This document shows positions 53,325-62,360 of a DNA stretch of 64,000 nucleotides, one piece after another. The stretch covers positions 248,001-312,000 of the forward strand of contig CAVWAJ010000017.1 in the NCBI GenBank assembly GCA_963752965.1, given 5' to 3'. The notes under the pieces are model-generated. The model was not told the origin of the DNA. It did not search any database and was given only the letters and a program-made list of their open reading frames with translations. Source of the stretch: QHXW01 sp963752965 (GTDB lineage: Bacteria; Acidobacteriota; Terriglobia; Bryobacterales; Bryobacteraceae). Each line of letters opens with the position of its first letter. Position 1 is the stretch's first letter. Position numbers and translations under genes: made by a program.

Positions 53325-54764
53325 GTGAGCACCACACCCACCGCACTCACGCCGCTCACCTTTTCGGGTGTCAGCAACTATGCCGGTGATTTCCAAAGCG
53401 TGATCACCCGCGCGGTGAACATCGCGCAGCTTCCAATCACTCAGCTGACGAACGAGACAGCCGACATTTCGTCGAAGGAGCAGCTAGCTACAGGCCTCCA
53501 GACCGCGGTCGCCAATCTGGCCACGACGGTGACCAACCTGGGGAACCTGGGAACGAACCAGGGCATAACCGGCTCCAGTTCCGACAGCTCACTTGCCGAG
53601 GTAGACAGCACCAGCGCAACCACGCCGGGCAGCTACACCCTCTCGAATATTACGGCGCTGGCGACGGCGGCGGCTTATACTACAACGAACGGGTATGCCG
53701 ACGCGACGACGACGGCGGTTTCGACGACCGGCACCATGCAACTGGACATCAACGGGACCCCCACCACGATTGATCTGATCGGCAGCGGCGACAACAATCT
53801 GAACGGCTTAGCCTCGGCGATCAATGCCCTCAATGCGGGTGTGACGGCTTCGGTGATTAACACCGGGACTGGGAGCACACCGTACTACCTCTCACTGTCC
53901 GCGAACTCCACCGGCTCGAACAACATTCAATTGATTGACGACCCCCTTGGCGCGGACACCCAAGTTGCCCTCACCGGCAATTCCGGTTCAAATGCCAGTT
54001 TCAAGATCGCCGGCCAGACGGTCACCAGCGCCAGCAACACAGTCAGCAACGTCATCCCGGGGATGACGTTTACGCTGACTGGTACAACCACCGGAACCCA
54101 GAGCGTCACGCTAACGGCAGCGACGGACTCGTCACAGCTCTCGGGCCAGCTGCAGAACTTTGTGACGCAGTACAACGCCGTTCAGACGCTGCTGAGCGCG
54201 CAGATCGGGTCGAACGCCGGGCTGCTCACCGGAAATTCCATGATTTCCGGAGTCCAAAGCGCCCTTCAGAGCCTGCTCAACTACCGGGGAACGAGCGGCG
54301 CTATCCAAGACCTCACCGAACTGGGTGTGGGGATGCAAGACAATACCGGCGTGTTGTCGTTCAATCAGAGCAGCACGGATCCCACCTTGCCGCCCGCATT
54401 CGATTCGCTCTCGAGTTCCCAGATTGCAGCCGCCTTTTCATTCCTGGGTTCGTCGAACAGCGGATTCGGCGCGCTGGCCAATAACCTTACGGAGTGGAGC
54501 GATTCCATCACTGGGGAAATCGCCGGTCAGGAAAGTGAGTGGCAGACAGACACCACCAAGATCAACACGCAGATCACTAATCTGACCGACCAGGCCAATC
54601 AGATGCAGACAGCTCTCCAAGCCGAGCTGCTATCTGCCGACACCCAGATTGCGAAGCTGCAATCGCAGCAACAGTTACTGACCGAAAGCATCCAGAGCGA
54701 AAACTTCACTGCGTTCGGCTACAACAACAACAACACGCAGAGCTTCACGCCGAGCGGCGGATAG
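53325..54764 (+). CDS. fliD: Flagellar hook-associated protein 2 / filament cap FliD
   Basis: About 479 residues from the GTG at 53325, which has GAGGAG six bases upstream. A start at 53286 would add a non-homologous prefix. The N-terminal FliD domain (LTFSGVSNYAGDFQSVITRAV; LPITQLTNETADISSKEQL) and C-terminal domain with long coiled coils (ITNLTDQANQMQTALQAELL; QQQLLTESIQSEN) are typical, with a Thr/Ser/Asn-rich variable middle. It caps the growing filament and promotes flagellin polymerisation. It directly precedes a FliT-position gene and flagellin. Confidence 0.9.
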   Translation: MSTTPTALTPLTFSGVSNYAGDFQSVITRAVNIAQLPITQLTNETADISSKEQLATGLQTAVANLATTVTNLGNLGTNQGITGSSSDSSLAEVDSTSATTPGSYTLSNITALATAAAYTTTNGYADATTTAVSTTGTMQLDINGTPTTIDLIGSGDNNLNGLASAINALNAGVTASVINTGTGSTPYYLSLSANSTGSNNIQLIDDPLGADTQVALTGNSGSNASFKIAGQTVTSASNTVSNVIPGMTFTLTGTTTGTQSVTLTAATDSSQLSGQLQNFVTQYNAVQTLLSAQIGSNAGLLTGNSMISGVQSALQSLLNYRGTSGAIQDLTELGVGMQDNTGVLSFNQSSTDPTLPPAFDSLSSSQIAAAFSFLGSSNSGFGALANNLTEWSDSITGEIAGQESEWQTDTTKINTQITNLTDQANQMQTALQAELLSADTQIAKLQSQQQLLTESIQSENFTAFGYNNNNTQSFTPSGG

Positions 54765-54772
54765 AGAATTGA

Positions 54773-55132
54773 ATGTCATTCGAATGTCAAGAGCTGTTGC
54801 AGTCGCTCGTGCACACCACCGCGTGCCTGGCGCGGGTCGAGCGGGAAGATCTGAGCGAGATGGGGGCCGCGCTCGCTGAGCGTTCACGCGCCATTGAGGC
54901 CCTCCGGCGCTGGATCGCAGCCGAGCTCGATGCTTCGCGGCCAGTGAGCCCGGAATTAATGTCCCAGCTCACATCCGATCTGGAAAAAGGAAGACAAATC
55001 CTGCTACGCAGAACGATGGCGCGTGAAATAATCCGCGGCGATCTGATGCGCGTTGGCCGCGAGCTCCAGATGCTGCGCAATCTTCAGAACCCGTCCGCTT
55101 GCAAACCCGTGTCTCTCAATTGCCGCGGCTAG
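54773..55132 (+). CDS. Helical FliT/FlgN-position flagellar chaperone-like protein
   Basis: A 119-residue protein, probably an antiparallel helical bundle (LLQSLVHTTACLARVERED; GAALAERSRAIEALRRWIAA; LTSDLEKGRQILLRRTMAR). Size, all-helical content and its place between fliD and flagellin match FliT-like chaperones, but sequence identity is not recognisable by eye, so the call is positional. It starts eight bases after the fliD stop. Confidence 0.6.
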   Translation: MSFECQELLQSLVHTTACLARVEREDLSEMGAALAERSRAIEALRRWIAAELDASRPVSPELMSQLTSDLEKGRQILLRRTMAREIIRGDLMRVGRELQMLRNLQNPSACKPVSLNCRG

Positions 55133-55147
55133 CCTGCGAAGTTTCTC

Positions 55148-55174
55148 TCAAGTTCCTAAATTCTTCTCCGATAA
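55148..55174 (+). promoter_or_regulatory. Sigma-28 (FliA) promoter of flagellin
   Basis: TCAAGTTC (55148-55155), an 11-base spacer, then TCCGATAA (55167-55174). This agrees closely with the FliA consensus TAAAGTTT-N11-GCCGATAA. The flagellin ATG lies 86 bases downstream with GAGGAG before it, giving the long leader common for flagellin mRNAs. Confidence 0.8.
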
Positions 55175-55260
55175 GCAGTTTGTAAGCAGGCTCCAGGCGG
55201 GCAAAGTCCGCCGGGCGGGAATGAGTCCCACCTTGAGCTCTAGCTTCGAGGAGTGAAGCC

Positions 55261-56796
55261 ATGTTAGACATGTTAACGAATACGTCGTCTTTGCAGGCGC
55301 AGAACTATTTGAACAGCAACCTGCAGTTCCAGGCGAAAACCATTAGCGAAGTCACGTCCGGACAGCGTATCGTCACTGCCGGCGATGACGCCGCCGGCTT
55401 GGCGGTTGCCAATACCTACCGTTCCGATGAGGCCGTGCTGAGCCAGGGTATCTCTAATGCCAATGACGGTCTGGCCACGTTGCAGACCATCGATGGCGGT
55501 ATGAACAACATTTCCCAGTTGCTCGATCGCGCCAGCACTCTGGCCGCGCAGTCGGCGTCAGGGACCTTCCAGGGCGACCGCAGCGTGTTGAACAACGAGT
55601 TCCAGAACGTGTTGACGGAAATTAACCGCCAGGCGCAGTCCATCGGCATGACGCAGGGTGGGGCTTTCGCCTCGAACCTGAACGTATTTATCGGTGGCGG
55701 CAGAACTGACACCGCGCATAGCACGGCCGCCAATGCCATCACCAACGGATCGATCAATGTGAATCTGTCCAACAGTTTGCTCGATACCACCAGCTTGGGT
55801 CTTTCAGCCAACGGCGTCACCGGCGCCAACGTTACGTCCGCTAGCACCGCCCTCTCCACCGCTCTTCAAGATGCAGCCCCAGTCTTTGATTTCACGGGCA
55901 GTGGGTTTTCCGGCACGGCAGTGACCATTCCCGCCGGTGACTGGAATACCACCACCATTACGAACCAAAACGACCTGGTCACGCAGATCAACGCCGCGAT
56001 AGCGACTGCCGGAGCTGGAAATGCTTCTTTCGCAGCCGCAGGAATTCAAGCCAGCGTGAATTCATCCGGGCAACTTGCGTTCACATCCAGCAAAGCCTTC
56101 TCGGTCGCCGCGGCCGGGGGCAATACGGCTGCGGGGCTTTTGATGGGCGCAACCACAAACTTCGACGTGAGCGCTCAACAGGCGACTGTGACTTTTCAAG
56201 CAGCTCTAACCATAGGCCAGACCCTGACGTTTGCCTACCGTGACTCGACCGGTGCGACGCAGCAATTCACTGCTAGCATCGTCACAGCGACCGCAACCGG
56301 GGCCTCCGTCGCGGCGCAAATCAACGCCCAGGCTACGGGTGGCCTCTTCGCCGTGGCTAGCGCAGGCTTGGTTACGATTATGAACTCCACCGGTGGCCAG
56401 TTCACGGTGCAGTCTGTCAATCCTGGCACCTCCACCCTCGGCGTTCAGCCTGAATTAGTAGGCAGTGACAACACGCTGGCCGGTACATCGTCCCTGGATA
56501 TTTTGAGCACTGGGGACGCCACAACCGTCGTGACCGCGCTATCCAACGCTGTCGCGACTCTTGGCAAAATCCAAGGTACGGTAGGCCAAGGCGAGAACCA
56601 GCTCGGATACGCCATCAACCTGGCGCAGTCGCAGGATACCAACCTGTCTGCGTCTGAAGCGCAGATTCGCGATGCGAACATGGCTGCCGAAGCCGCCAAC
56701 CTCACCCAGGCGCAGATCCTGGTACAGGCTGGTACCGCGGCTCTGGCACAGGCGAACGCGATCCCGCAAGCCGTCCTCTCGTTGCTCAAGAGCTAA
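55261..56796 (+). CDS. fliC: Flagellin
   Basis: A 511-residue filament subunit. The conserved N-terminal D0/D1 region (QFQAKTISEVTSGQRIVTAG, DDAAGLAVANTYRSDEA, NDGLATLQTIDGGM) and C-terminal D1/D0 region (NLSASEAQIRDANMAAEAAN; LAQANAIPQAVLSLLKS) enclose a Thr/Ala/Asn-rich variable domain of about 280 residues (about 160-440), rich in Ser/Thr that could be glycosylated by the neighbouring genes. There are no cysteines. It is driven by a sigma-28 promoter and followed by a strong terminator. Confidence 0.95.
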   Translation: MLDMLTNTSSLQAQNYLNSNLQFQAKTISEVTSGQRIVTAGDDAAGLAVANTYRSDEAVLSQGISNANDGLATLQTIDGGMNNISQLLDRASTLAAQSASGTFQGDRSVLNNEFQNVLTEINRQAQSIGMTQGGAFASNLNVFIGGGRTDTAHSTAANAITNGSINVNLSNSLLDTTSLGLSANGVTGANVTSASTALSTALQDAAPVFDFTGSGFSGTAVTIPAGDWNTTTITNQNDLVTQINAAIATAGAGNASFAAAGIQASVNSSGQLAFTSSKAFSVAAAGGNTAAGLLMGATTNFDVSAQQATVTFQAALTIGQTLTFAYRDSTGATQQFTASIVTATATGASVAAQINAQATGGLFAVASAGLVTIMNSTGGQFTVQSVNPGTSTLGVQPELVGSDNTLAGTSSLDILSTGDATTVVTALSNAVATLGKIQGTVGQGENQLGYAINLAQSQDTNLSASEAQIRDANMAAEAANLTQAQILVQAGTAALAQANAIPQAVLSLLKS

Positions 56797-56824
56797 TTTC
56801 TGATCATTTAAGCAGTAACTAGCT

Positions 56825-56867
56825 CCGCGGTTGCCGGTCTTAAAAAGCTGGCAGCCGCGGTTTTTTT
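56825..56867 (+). terminator. Rho-independent terminator of flagellin
   Basis: CCGCGGTTGCC (56825-56835) pairs with GGCAGCCGCGG (56850-56860), with one G-T pair, closing a 14-base loop; seven T follow (56861-56867). It lies 28 bases after the flagellin stop. Confidence 0.9.
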
Positions 56868-56882
56868 GTTGTGCGGGAAGAG

Positions 56883-58718
56883 ATGTCGGGTCTCCCGGAC
56901 CACTACTTGAAACAGAGCATGAAAGCTGGAAGGAACGATCCCTGCCCCTGCGGGAGCGGGCGGAAATTCAAGAAGTGCTGTGAAGTCAAGATGATGGCAT
57001 CTCCGAGTGCCCTGGATCTCGCTCGACTCTTGGACCAGGGGAAGCAAGAGCGCCTCAATGGGCGGCTGGAACACGCCGAGCAGTTGTGCAGACAGGTACT
57101 GGCCGCCGATCCGCACCATGCTGGGGCGTTAGACCTGCTGGGCGCGCTTGCCGGGGAGACCGGGCGGAATGAGCTGGCCGTCGAACTCATAGAAGAGCTG
57201 GTGACACTGATTCCCTCTCATAGTGATGCTCACACCAACCTCGGGTTGGCTCTACACGCGCTGGGGCGGAGCGAAGAGGGGCTCGCGCACATGAACCGGG
57301 CGCTTGAACTGACCCCCCAATCCACCCATGCGCTCCGGAATTGCGCTGTAGTGCTAGCGGACTTAGGCCGGTGGATGGATGCGGCAACGTGCCTAAGACA
57401 ATGGTATGCACTCGAACCAAGCAATGCCGGGGTCTATCAAATGCTTGGGGACTGGCATGCAAGGCAAGGTCTCCGGCAGGAGGCAGCATCTTATTACCTG
57501 AAAACGCTGGAGTTGGACCCCGCCTCCACTCTGGCAGCCAGCAACCTGGGCGCATGCCTTGCCGATGGCGGCCACCGCGAGCAAGCCTTGGCTCTTCTGT
57601 CCAAGGTTGTCGAGCTGAACCCCGGGAACGCGGGCGCGTGGGCGAACCTAGGGGTAGCGACGAAGAACCTCGGCGACATCGAAACCGCGCTGCGCTGCTT
57701 TAACCGGACGCTCGAAATCGAACCCTCGGACGCAAAGGCGCTCTGGAACCGTTCTCTGTGCTTGCTGGGAATGGGAAAACTGGCCGAGGGCTGGGTGGAC
57801 TATGAATGGCGGTGGAAAGCGGTCGACCAGTCCGGATACCGGCTGCATCCCCAGCCGCGGTGGGATGGAAGCGATCCGGCGGGCAAAACGGTCCTGGTGT
57901 GGATGGAGCAGGGTCTCGGCGACCAGATCTTGTTTGCAAGTCTGCTGCAGGACTTGGTCAGCGCAGGCGCGCGTTGCCTTGTGGAGTGTGAATGGCGACT
58001 GGTGACGCTGTTCGCGCGCTCGTTTTCGGGCGTCGAGGTTGTTCCGAGTACCGAGCCGCCCGATGTGCGCACCCGAAAGCCCGGCATTGACTTTCAGATT
58101 CCCGTGGGGAGTCTCCCGCGCTGGCTCCGGCCAAACCTGGAGAGTTTTCCTCGGCACCACGGTTACCTGGTTCCCGATCCGGTGCGATCCGGCCAATGGG
58201 TCGAGCGGTTGGGGAGGTTAGGAGAAGGGATGAAAGTCGGGATCTGCTGGCGCAGCGGATTGGCCAAGGGGATGCGTTCGATGCATTACTCGCAACTGAG
58301 TCAGTGGGGACCGATCCTGACCACCCCAGGCGTTCACTTCGTCAAGCTCCAATACGACCAGTGTGACGAAGAGCTGCTCGATGCCGAGCAAGAGTTTGGC
58401 ACCCGAGTGCACAGGTGGGATGGCGTAGATCTAAAGGACGACCAGGATGGCGTGGCGGCTCTGATTTCGACGCTGGATTTAGTCATTTCCGCGGGCACGG
58501 CAGTTGACGCGATAGCTGGGGCCATAGGCGTCCCAACCTGGGTCCTGATGCGCGCCTGCAGCGACTGGTGGGGCCTTGGAACGGACTATTGCCCTTGGAT
58601 CCCCAGCGTACGGTCTTTCTCTTGCGGGGCCAACGACCCGTGGGAGCCGATGATCGAAAAGATGGCCACCGAGTTGAGGCAACTTGCTGCGGCGAAAACA
58701 GGCCTTGAACCTGTATGA
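56883..58718 (+). CDS. SEC-C / TPR / glycosyltransferase (likely flagellin glycosyltransferase)
   Basis: About 611 residues. An N-terminal SEC-C zinc motif (CPCGSGRKFKKCC, near residue 22) is followed by eight to nine TPR units (residues about 45-305; e.g. LGLALHALGRSEEGLAHMNR) and a C-terminal domain like that of heptosyltransferases of the O-GlcNAc-transferase/ADP-heptose type (WMEQGLGDQILFASLLQDL; VGICWRSGL; DLVISAGTAVDAIAGAIGVP). TPR-linked transferases of this type are often coded beside flagellin and modify it. A SEC-C motif on such an enzyme is unusual. The start is uncertain among GTG 56871, ATG 56883 and ATG 56922. The stop overlaps the next start. Confidence 0.8.
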   Translation: MSGLPDHYLKQSMKAGRNDPCPCGSGRKFKKCCEVKMMASPSALDLARLLDQGKQERLNGRLEHAEQLCRQVLAADPHHAGALDLLGALAGETGRNELAVELIEELVTLIPSHSDAHTNLGLALHALGRSEEGLAHMNRALELTPQSTHALRNCAVVLADLGRWMDAATCLRQWYALEPSNAGVYQMLGDWHARQGLRQEAASYYLKTLELDPASTLAASNLGACLADGGHREQALALLSKVVELNPGNAGAWANLGVATKNLGDIETALRCFNRTLEIEPSDAKALWNRSLCLLGMGKLAEGWVDYEWRWKAVDQSGYRLHPQPRWDGSDPAGKTVLVWMEQGLGDQILFASLLQDLVSAGARCLVECEWRLVTLFARSFSGVEVVPSTEPPDVRTRKPGIDFQIPVGSLPRWLRPNLESFPRHHGYLVPDPVRSGQWVERLGRLGEGMKVGICWRSGLAKGMRSMHYSQLSQWGPILTTPGVHFVKLQYDQCDEELLDAEQEFGTRVHRWDGVDLKDDQDGVAALISTLDLVISAGTAVDAIAGAIGVPTWVLMRACSDWWGLGTDYCPWIPSVRSFSCGANDPWEPMIEKMATELRQLAAAKTGLEPV

Positions 58719-59497
58719 ACCTGGCAATCCTACAGGCCCGCATGTCCTCGTCCCGCCTGCCTGGGAAAGTACTGAAACCGATCCTGGGCCGGCCCATGAT
58801 GTTGCTTCAGATTGAGAGAATTCGCAATGCCAGCCGCATCGACCGGTTGGTAGTGGCTACAAGTACAGATGCTTCTGACGATGTTCTGGTTGAACGCTGC
58901 GAGGCGGAAGGCGTGGAATCTGCGCGTGGAAGCCTGGAGGATGTTCTGGACCGTTTCTATCAGGTGGCGCGGAAATTCGTTCCAGATCATGTGATCCGTC
59001 TGACGGGGGATTGTCCACTTATCGATCCCGAGGTGCTCGACGCCGTGATCGCGTTTCATGTCGAAAACGTATTTGACTACACCAGCAATACGCTCGATGA
59101 TCTCACATTCCCAAACGGTCTGGACGTGGAGGTGATGCGCTTCTCATGTCTGGAGTGGGCCTGGAAGGAAGCGCGTTTGCCCTCGGAGCGGGAACACGTT
59201 ACACCTTACATCTACAACCATCGCGGGCTCTTCCGCTTGGGCGCCTTCAGTGGCAAACCGGACCTGTCTGACCTGCGCTGGACAGTCGATGAGCCGGACG
59301 ACTTGGAGTTCGTCCGGCGAATCTACGAGGCTCTGTATCCAATCAACCCTGCGTTTCGCACGCGGGATATTCTGGCGCTACTTGAGCGCGACCCCGCCCT
59401 GAGCTCGATCAATAACCGCTTCCAACGGAATGAAGGGATGAAAAAGTCACTGATAAAAGACCGCGAATTTCTGGCCGCCGAGGTACGCCGCGAATGA
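58715..59497 (+). CDS. SpsF-like cytidylyltransferase (nonulosonic-acid activation)
   Basis: A 260-residue nucleotidyltransferase of the SpsF/COG1861 type: ILQARMSSSRLPGKVLKPILG is the nucleotide-binding N-terminus (here 20+ residues long and closely matching family members), with RLTGDCPLIDPEVLD the metal-binding loop and HVTPYIYNH and LRWTVDEPDD later. In nonulosonic-acid clusters it stands where PseF or NeuA would and probably makes a CMP-sugar. It is translationally coupled to the glycosyltransferase before it (ATGA) and converges with pseI. Confidence 0.85.
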   Translation: MNLAILQARMSSSRLPGKVLKPILGRPMMLLQIERIRNASRIDRLVVATSTDASDDVLVERCEAEGVESARGSLEDVLDRFYQVARKFVPDHVIRLTGDCPLIDPEVLDAVIAFHVENVFDYTSNTLDDLTFPNGLDVEVMRFSCLEWAWKEARLPSEREHVTPYIYNHRGLFRLGAFSGKPDLSDLRWTVDEPDDLEFVRRIYEALYPINPAFRTRDILALLERDPALSSINNRFQRNEGMKKSLIKDREFLAAEVRRE

Positions 59498-59503
59498 AGG
59501 CGC

Positions 59504-60568
59504 CTACTTCCCGGCACGAGAAGCGATCATCTGCCAGCTTAATGGGGTGCCGCGGCTGATATCGCACGTCGCCGACCGGCCCAGGATTTCGTTCAGATAC
59601 CGCGGGTGCAAGCCGTGGGCGGGCCGAATGCATCGGAGGTTATCTGGGTTGAACGAATCGCCGCATTTCACATCCTGGACCACGAAGAGGGAGCGGCGAA
59701 AGATTCGGCTTTTCTCTTCTTCGGCCGCGGGTCCATACTGCACGGAGCCAAGGCTCTGTTGCGCGGTGCGGACCGCTTCCACCATGATCTTGAATTCGGC
59801 GGGATCCAGCGAAAACGCGCTATCGGGTCCGGGCGTCGCGCGGGAGAGTGTCAGATGCTTTTCGATGATGCACGCTCCCAGCGTGGCCGCCGCCACCGGT
59901 ACGCTGGTTGTGAGCGTGTGATCGGAGAGTCCCACGGGCACGCCGAACGCCTGGCTGAGGTGCGAAATCGTGCGAAGGTTCATCTCTTCCGCGGGCGATG
60001 GATAGGCGCTGGTGCATTTCAGCAACGCCAGCTGGGTTGCGCCGGCGGAGCGGGCCGCTTGCACTGCTTCCTCGATCTCAGAAAGAGTGGCCATGCCGGT
60101 AGACATGATGATGGGCTTGCCGGTCGCGGCCACGCGCCGGATCAGTGGCAGATCCGTCAGCTCGAATGACGCGATCTTGTAGGCAGGCACTTGCATGGCT
60201 TCCAGCCACTCCACCGCCGTCGAATCGAACGGCGTAGAGAACAGGTCCATACCGAGCTCACCGGCCACGTTTTTCAACTTCGGTTGCCATTCCCACGGCG
60301 TGTAGGCCGTTGCATACAGGTCGTAGAGAGTAGCGCCGTCCCAGATAGTGCCTCCGCCGATGCGAAAGTGCGGCTGATTCGATGCGATGGTGATGGTGTC
60401 CGGCGTGTAGGTTTGCAGCTTGACGGCATCGGCGCCGGCCTGTTTAGCCGCGTGCAGAAGGCGAACTGCCTCATCGAAATCCTGATGGTGATTTGCCGAC
60501 AACTCGGCGATGATGTACGCGGAATACCCGCTTTGAATGCGGCGTCCGTTGATTTCGATATGGCACAT
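59504..60568 (-). CDS. pseI: Pseudaminic-acid-type synthase (PseI/NeuB family)
   Basis: A 354-residue enzyme that condenses phosphoenolpyruvate with a 6-deoxy-di-N-acyl hexose to a nine-carbon nonulosonic acid. The NeuB domain shows IAELSANHHQDFDEAVRL, DAVKLQTYTPDTIT, FSTPFDSTAVEWLE, KIASFELTDLPLI, IMSTGMATLSEIE, LSDHT and EKHLTLSRATPGPDS; ELSANH and FELTD favour PseI over NeuB. A C-terminal SAF domain (RSLFVVQDVKCGD; GRSATCDISRGTPL) is complete. The YdcF gene is upstream on the same strand, five bases away. Confidence 0.9.
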   Translation of the reverse strand: MCHIEINGRRIQSGYSAYIIAELSANHHQDFDEAVRLLHAAKQAGADAVKLQTYTPDTITIASNQPHFRIGGGTIWDGATLYDLYATAYTPWEWQPKLKNVAGELGMDLFSTPFDSTAVEWLEAMQVPAYKIASFELTDLPLIRRVAATGKPIIMSTGMATLSEIEEAVQAARSAGATQLALLKCTSAYPSPAEEMNLRTISHLSQAFGVPVGLSDHTLTTSVPVAAATLGACIIEKHLTLSRATPGPDSAFSLDPAEFKIMVEAVRTAQQSLGSVQYGPAAEEEKSRIFRRSLFVVQDVKCGDSFNPDNLRCIRPAHGLHPRYLNEILGRSATCDISRGTPLSWQMIASRAGK

Positions 60569-60573
60569 CGGAG

Positions 60574-61173
60574 TCAGCGGACGTAGGCGCCGGCGAGAAT
60601 ATCCCGGACTCCCCTCGCTTCTTGCGCAATCCGCTGGTGCATGGCGCGGCTGTTGTACGCTTCAGTGATCAGAGAGTGCCAACGGGACTGGTCGTGCTGC
60701 AATAGTATCTTCTCGGCTTCCTGCGACTGGACCCGGCCGCTAGCGCGCCATAGGCGAAGCTCCGAGTCGTCGTTTAGAAAGGCATCGATACGTCGTAAGT
60801 GGTATCGGTTGGAGACTATTCTCAAACTTGTGATAGGAAATTGCGCAAACAAGTTCTTGATGGATTGCAGTTGTTCATAAGTATTGCCTGCATGCGTCTC
60901 CTCAAAGATGTCGTCCGGCGGGATGCCGAGCTCCAGCAATTCCCGCCGGAGAACGGACGCAACCGCCGGTGCTTCCGGCACGTGAGCCAGTTTCCCCTTA
61001 CCGCCGGATACCACGACGAGTTGCGGGCGCGCACGGTACAGCAGTGCGGCCGCTTCCACCCGCAAGCGATCCCCCATGCCGCCATCTTCAAAAGTCGATG
61101 TACGCCAGATGCCCCTGCCATCCTGGCACGGCCAGCCTCCTAAGACCAACAACGCCAGGTCTCGCTGTTTCAT
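60574..61173 (-). CDS. YdcF/ElyC-like DUF218 protein
   Basis: A 199-residue DUF218 protein without a membrane helix. Hallmarks are LALLVLGG at the start, AALLYRARPQLVVVSGGKG, ELGIPPDDIFEETHAGNTYEQ (the E-x-x-[AS]-x-[ND]-T motif) and LRIVSNRYHLRRIDAF. Members are implicated in envelope or polyprenyl-phosphate metabolism but their reaction is unsettled. It begins the two-gene minus-strand unit with pseI, which suggests a role in surface-glycan synthesis here. Confidence 0.78.
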   Translation of the reverse strand: MKQRDLALLVLGGWPCQDGRGIWRTSTFEDGGMGDRLRVEAAALLYRARPQLVVVSGGKGKLAHVPEAPAVASVLRRELLELGIPPDDIFEETHAGNTYEQLQSIKNLFAQFPITSLRIVSNRYHLRRIDAFLNDDSELRLWRASGRVQSQEAEKILLQHDQSRWHSLITEAYNSRAMHQRIAQEARGVRDILAGAYVR

Positions 61174-61175
61174 GA

Positions 61176-62326
61176 GAATCGAACCCCGCCTCGGACTCTA
61201 TCTACTATAGAGTGCGCGATCTGGTGAATGTGGGGCCGGGACACGCCGGTAACCCAGGTTTTAGGAATATCGACCGGCAGCATCGCCGCGCCGAACTGCG
61301 GATCTGTGTTGGCGAGCCACTCGCCGCGAGTTCCGGGTTCCGTACGGCGGTAGTGAACGAAGCCGCGGGCATCGGCTTTGAGCAGATGGCCCTCAACGAG
61401 ATCTACGTGCACCTGCGCCCCACTGACACCGCAGAGTTGTGCTTTTTGGAAGAGGCCGGCTTCCATCGCGACACGGAGCAGCGTGAACAACATGATCTGG
61501 TGCGAATGGTTCTGCTCGAACCGGACTGGAGAGCCGCGCGCGGTCTGGGGCCGAGGGTTGTCCTGATGCAGCCGCAGTTTCTTCCGTGGCTCGGTTACCT
61601 GGAACTGATTCACCGTGCAGATGTCTTCGTGTTCCTGGATGACTTCCAGTTCCTGCGCCGTAGTTGGGGCCATCGAAACCGGCTGTTTGTTGTGAAAGGC
61701 AAAGAGGGCATGATTACATTGCCCGTCCACCACGAGTGCAACCAGGGGGCAACTTTCCAAGACCTTGCTGAAGCGGAGACAATCGTCTGGCGGCGGAAGT
61801 TTCTCAATCTCCTGAACCAGAACTATCGCAACGCCCCGTATGGCGAGACCGTGCTCGCTCTGGTTACCGAGTGGTTCGCGAGAGCCTACCCAACATCGCC
61901 GAACTGGAGATTGCGCTGGTCGAAAAGATCGCGGCTTACCTCGAACTTCGTCCGCGCTTTGTGCGCAGCTCCAGCCTGAATGTCGCGGGATTGCGGCGGT
62001 CCTGGCGCTTGAGGGCGCTTCTGGAGAAGCTCGGCGCGGGCACCTATGTTTCCGCACGTGGCTCTTTCCCCTACATGAAAGAGGACGGAGTATTTCCACT
62101 TACGCAACTGCCGACTTACTTTCAGAATCACATTCCGCGTGCCTATCCACAGCACGGCTCGGAGGCGTTCGTTCCCAGGCTGTCGTGTCTGGATGCGCTG
62201 GCGAACCTCGACCCGGCGGAGGTACGCACCATATTGCAGGGCACAGACTGGTGGCAGAACTGGGAGGAACGGGTGGTGGCGGAAGAGACTGCTTCGCGGC
62301 AGGAGCTGGCGTCTCAAGAAACCTGA
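61176..62326 (+). pseudogene. GNAT-like segment joined to a WbqC-family protein, frameshifted
   Basis: The first frame (to 61979) opens just after the divergent YdcF start. It encodes a GNAT acetyltransferase-like C-terminal half (RRAELRICVGEPLAASSGF; LNEIYVHLRPTDTAELCFLE; EAGFHRDTEQREQHDLVRMV) and then the start of a WbqC domain (VLMQPQFLPWLGYLELI; DVFVFLDDFQFLRRSWGHRN). At about 61878 a one-base deletion (EWF / RESLPN) moves reading into a second frame that carries the rest of WbqC (RSSSLNVAGLRRSWRLRALL; YVSARGSFPYMKEDG) to 62326. The N-terminal GNAT half and a normal start are missing. GNAT could be PseH-like. It may be decayed or contain a sequence error. Confidence 0.7.
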
Positions 62327-62360
62327 GAGTTCGCGGGAGACCGGCCACTACTCTTACTTC

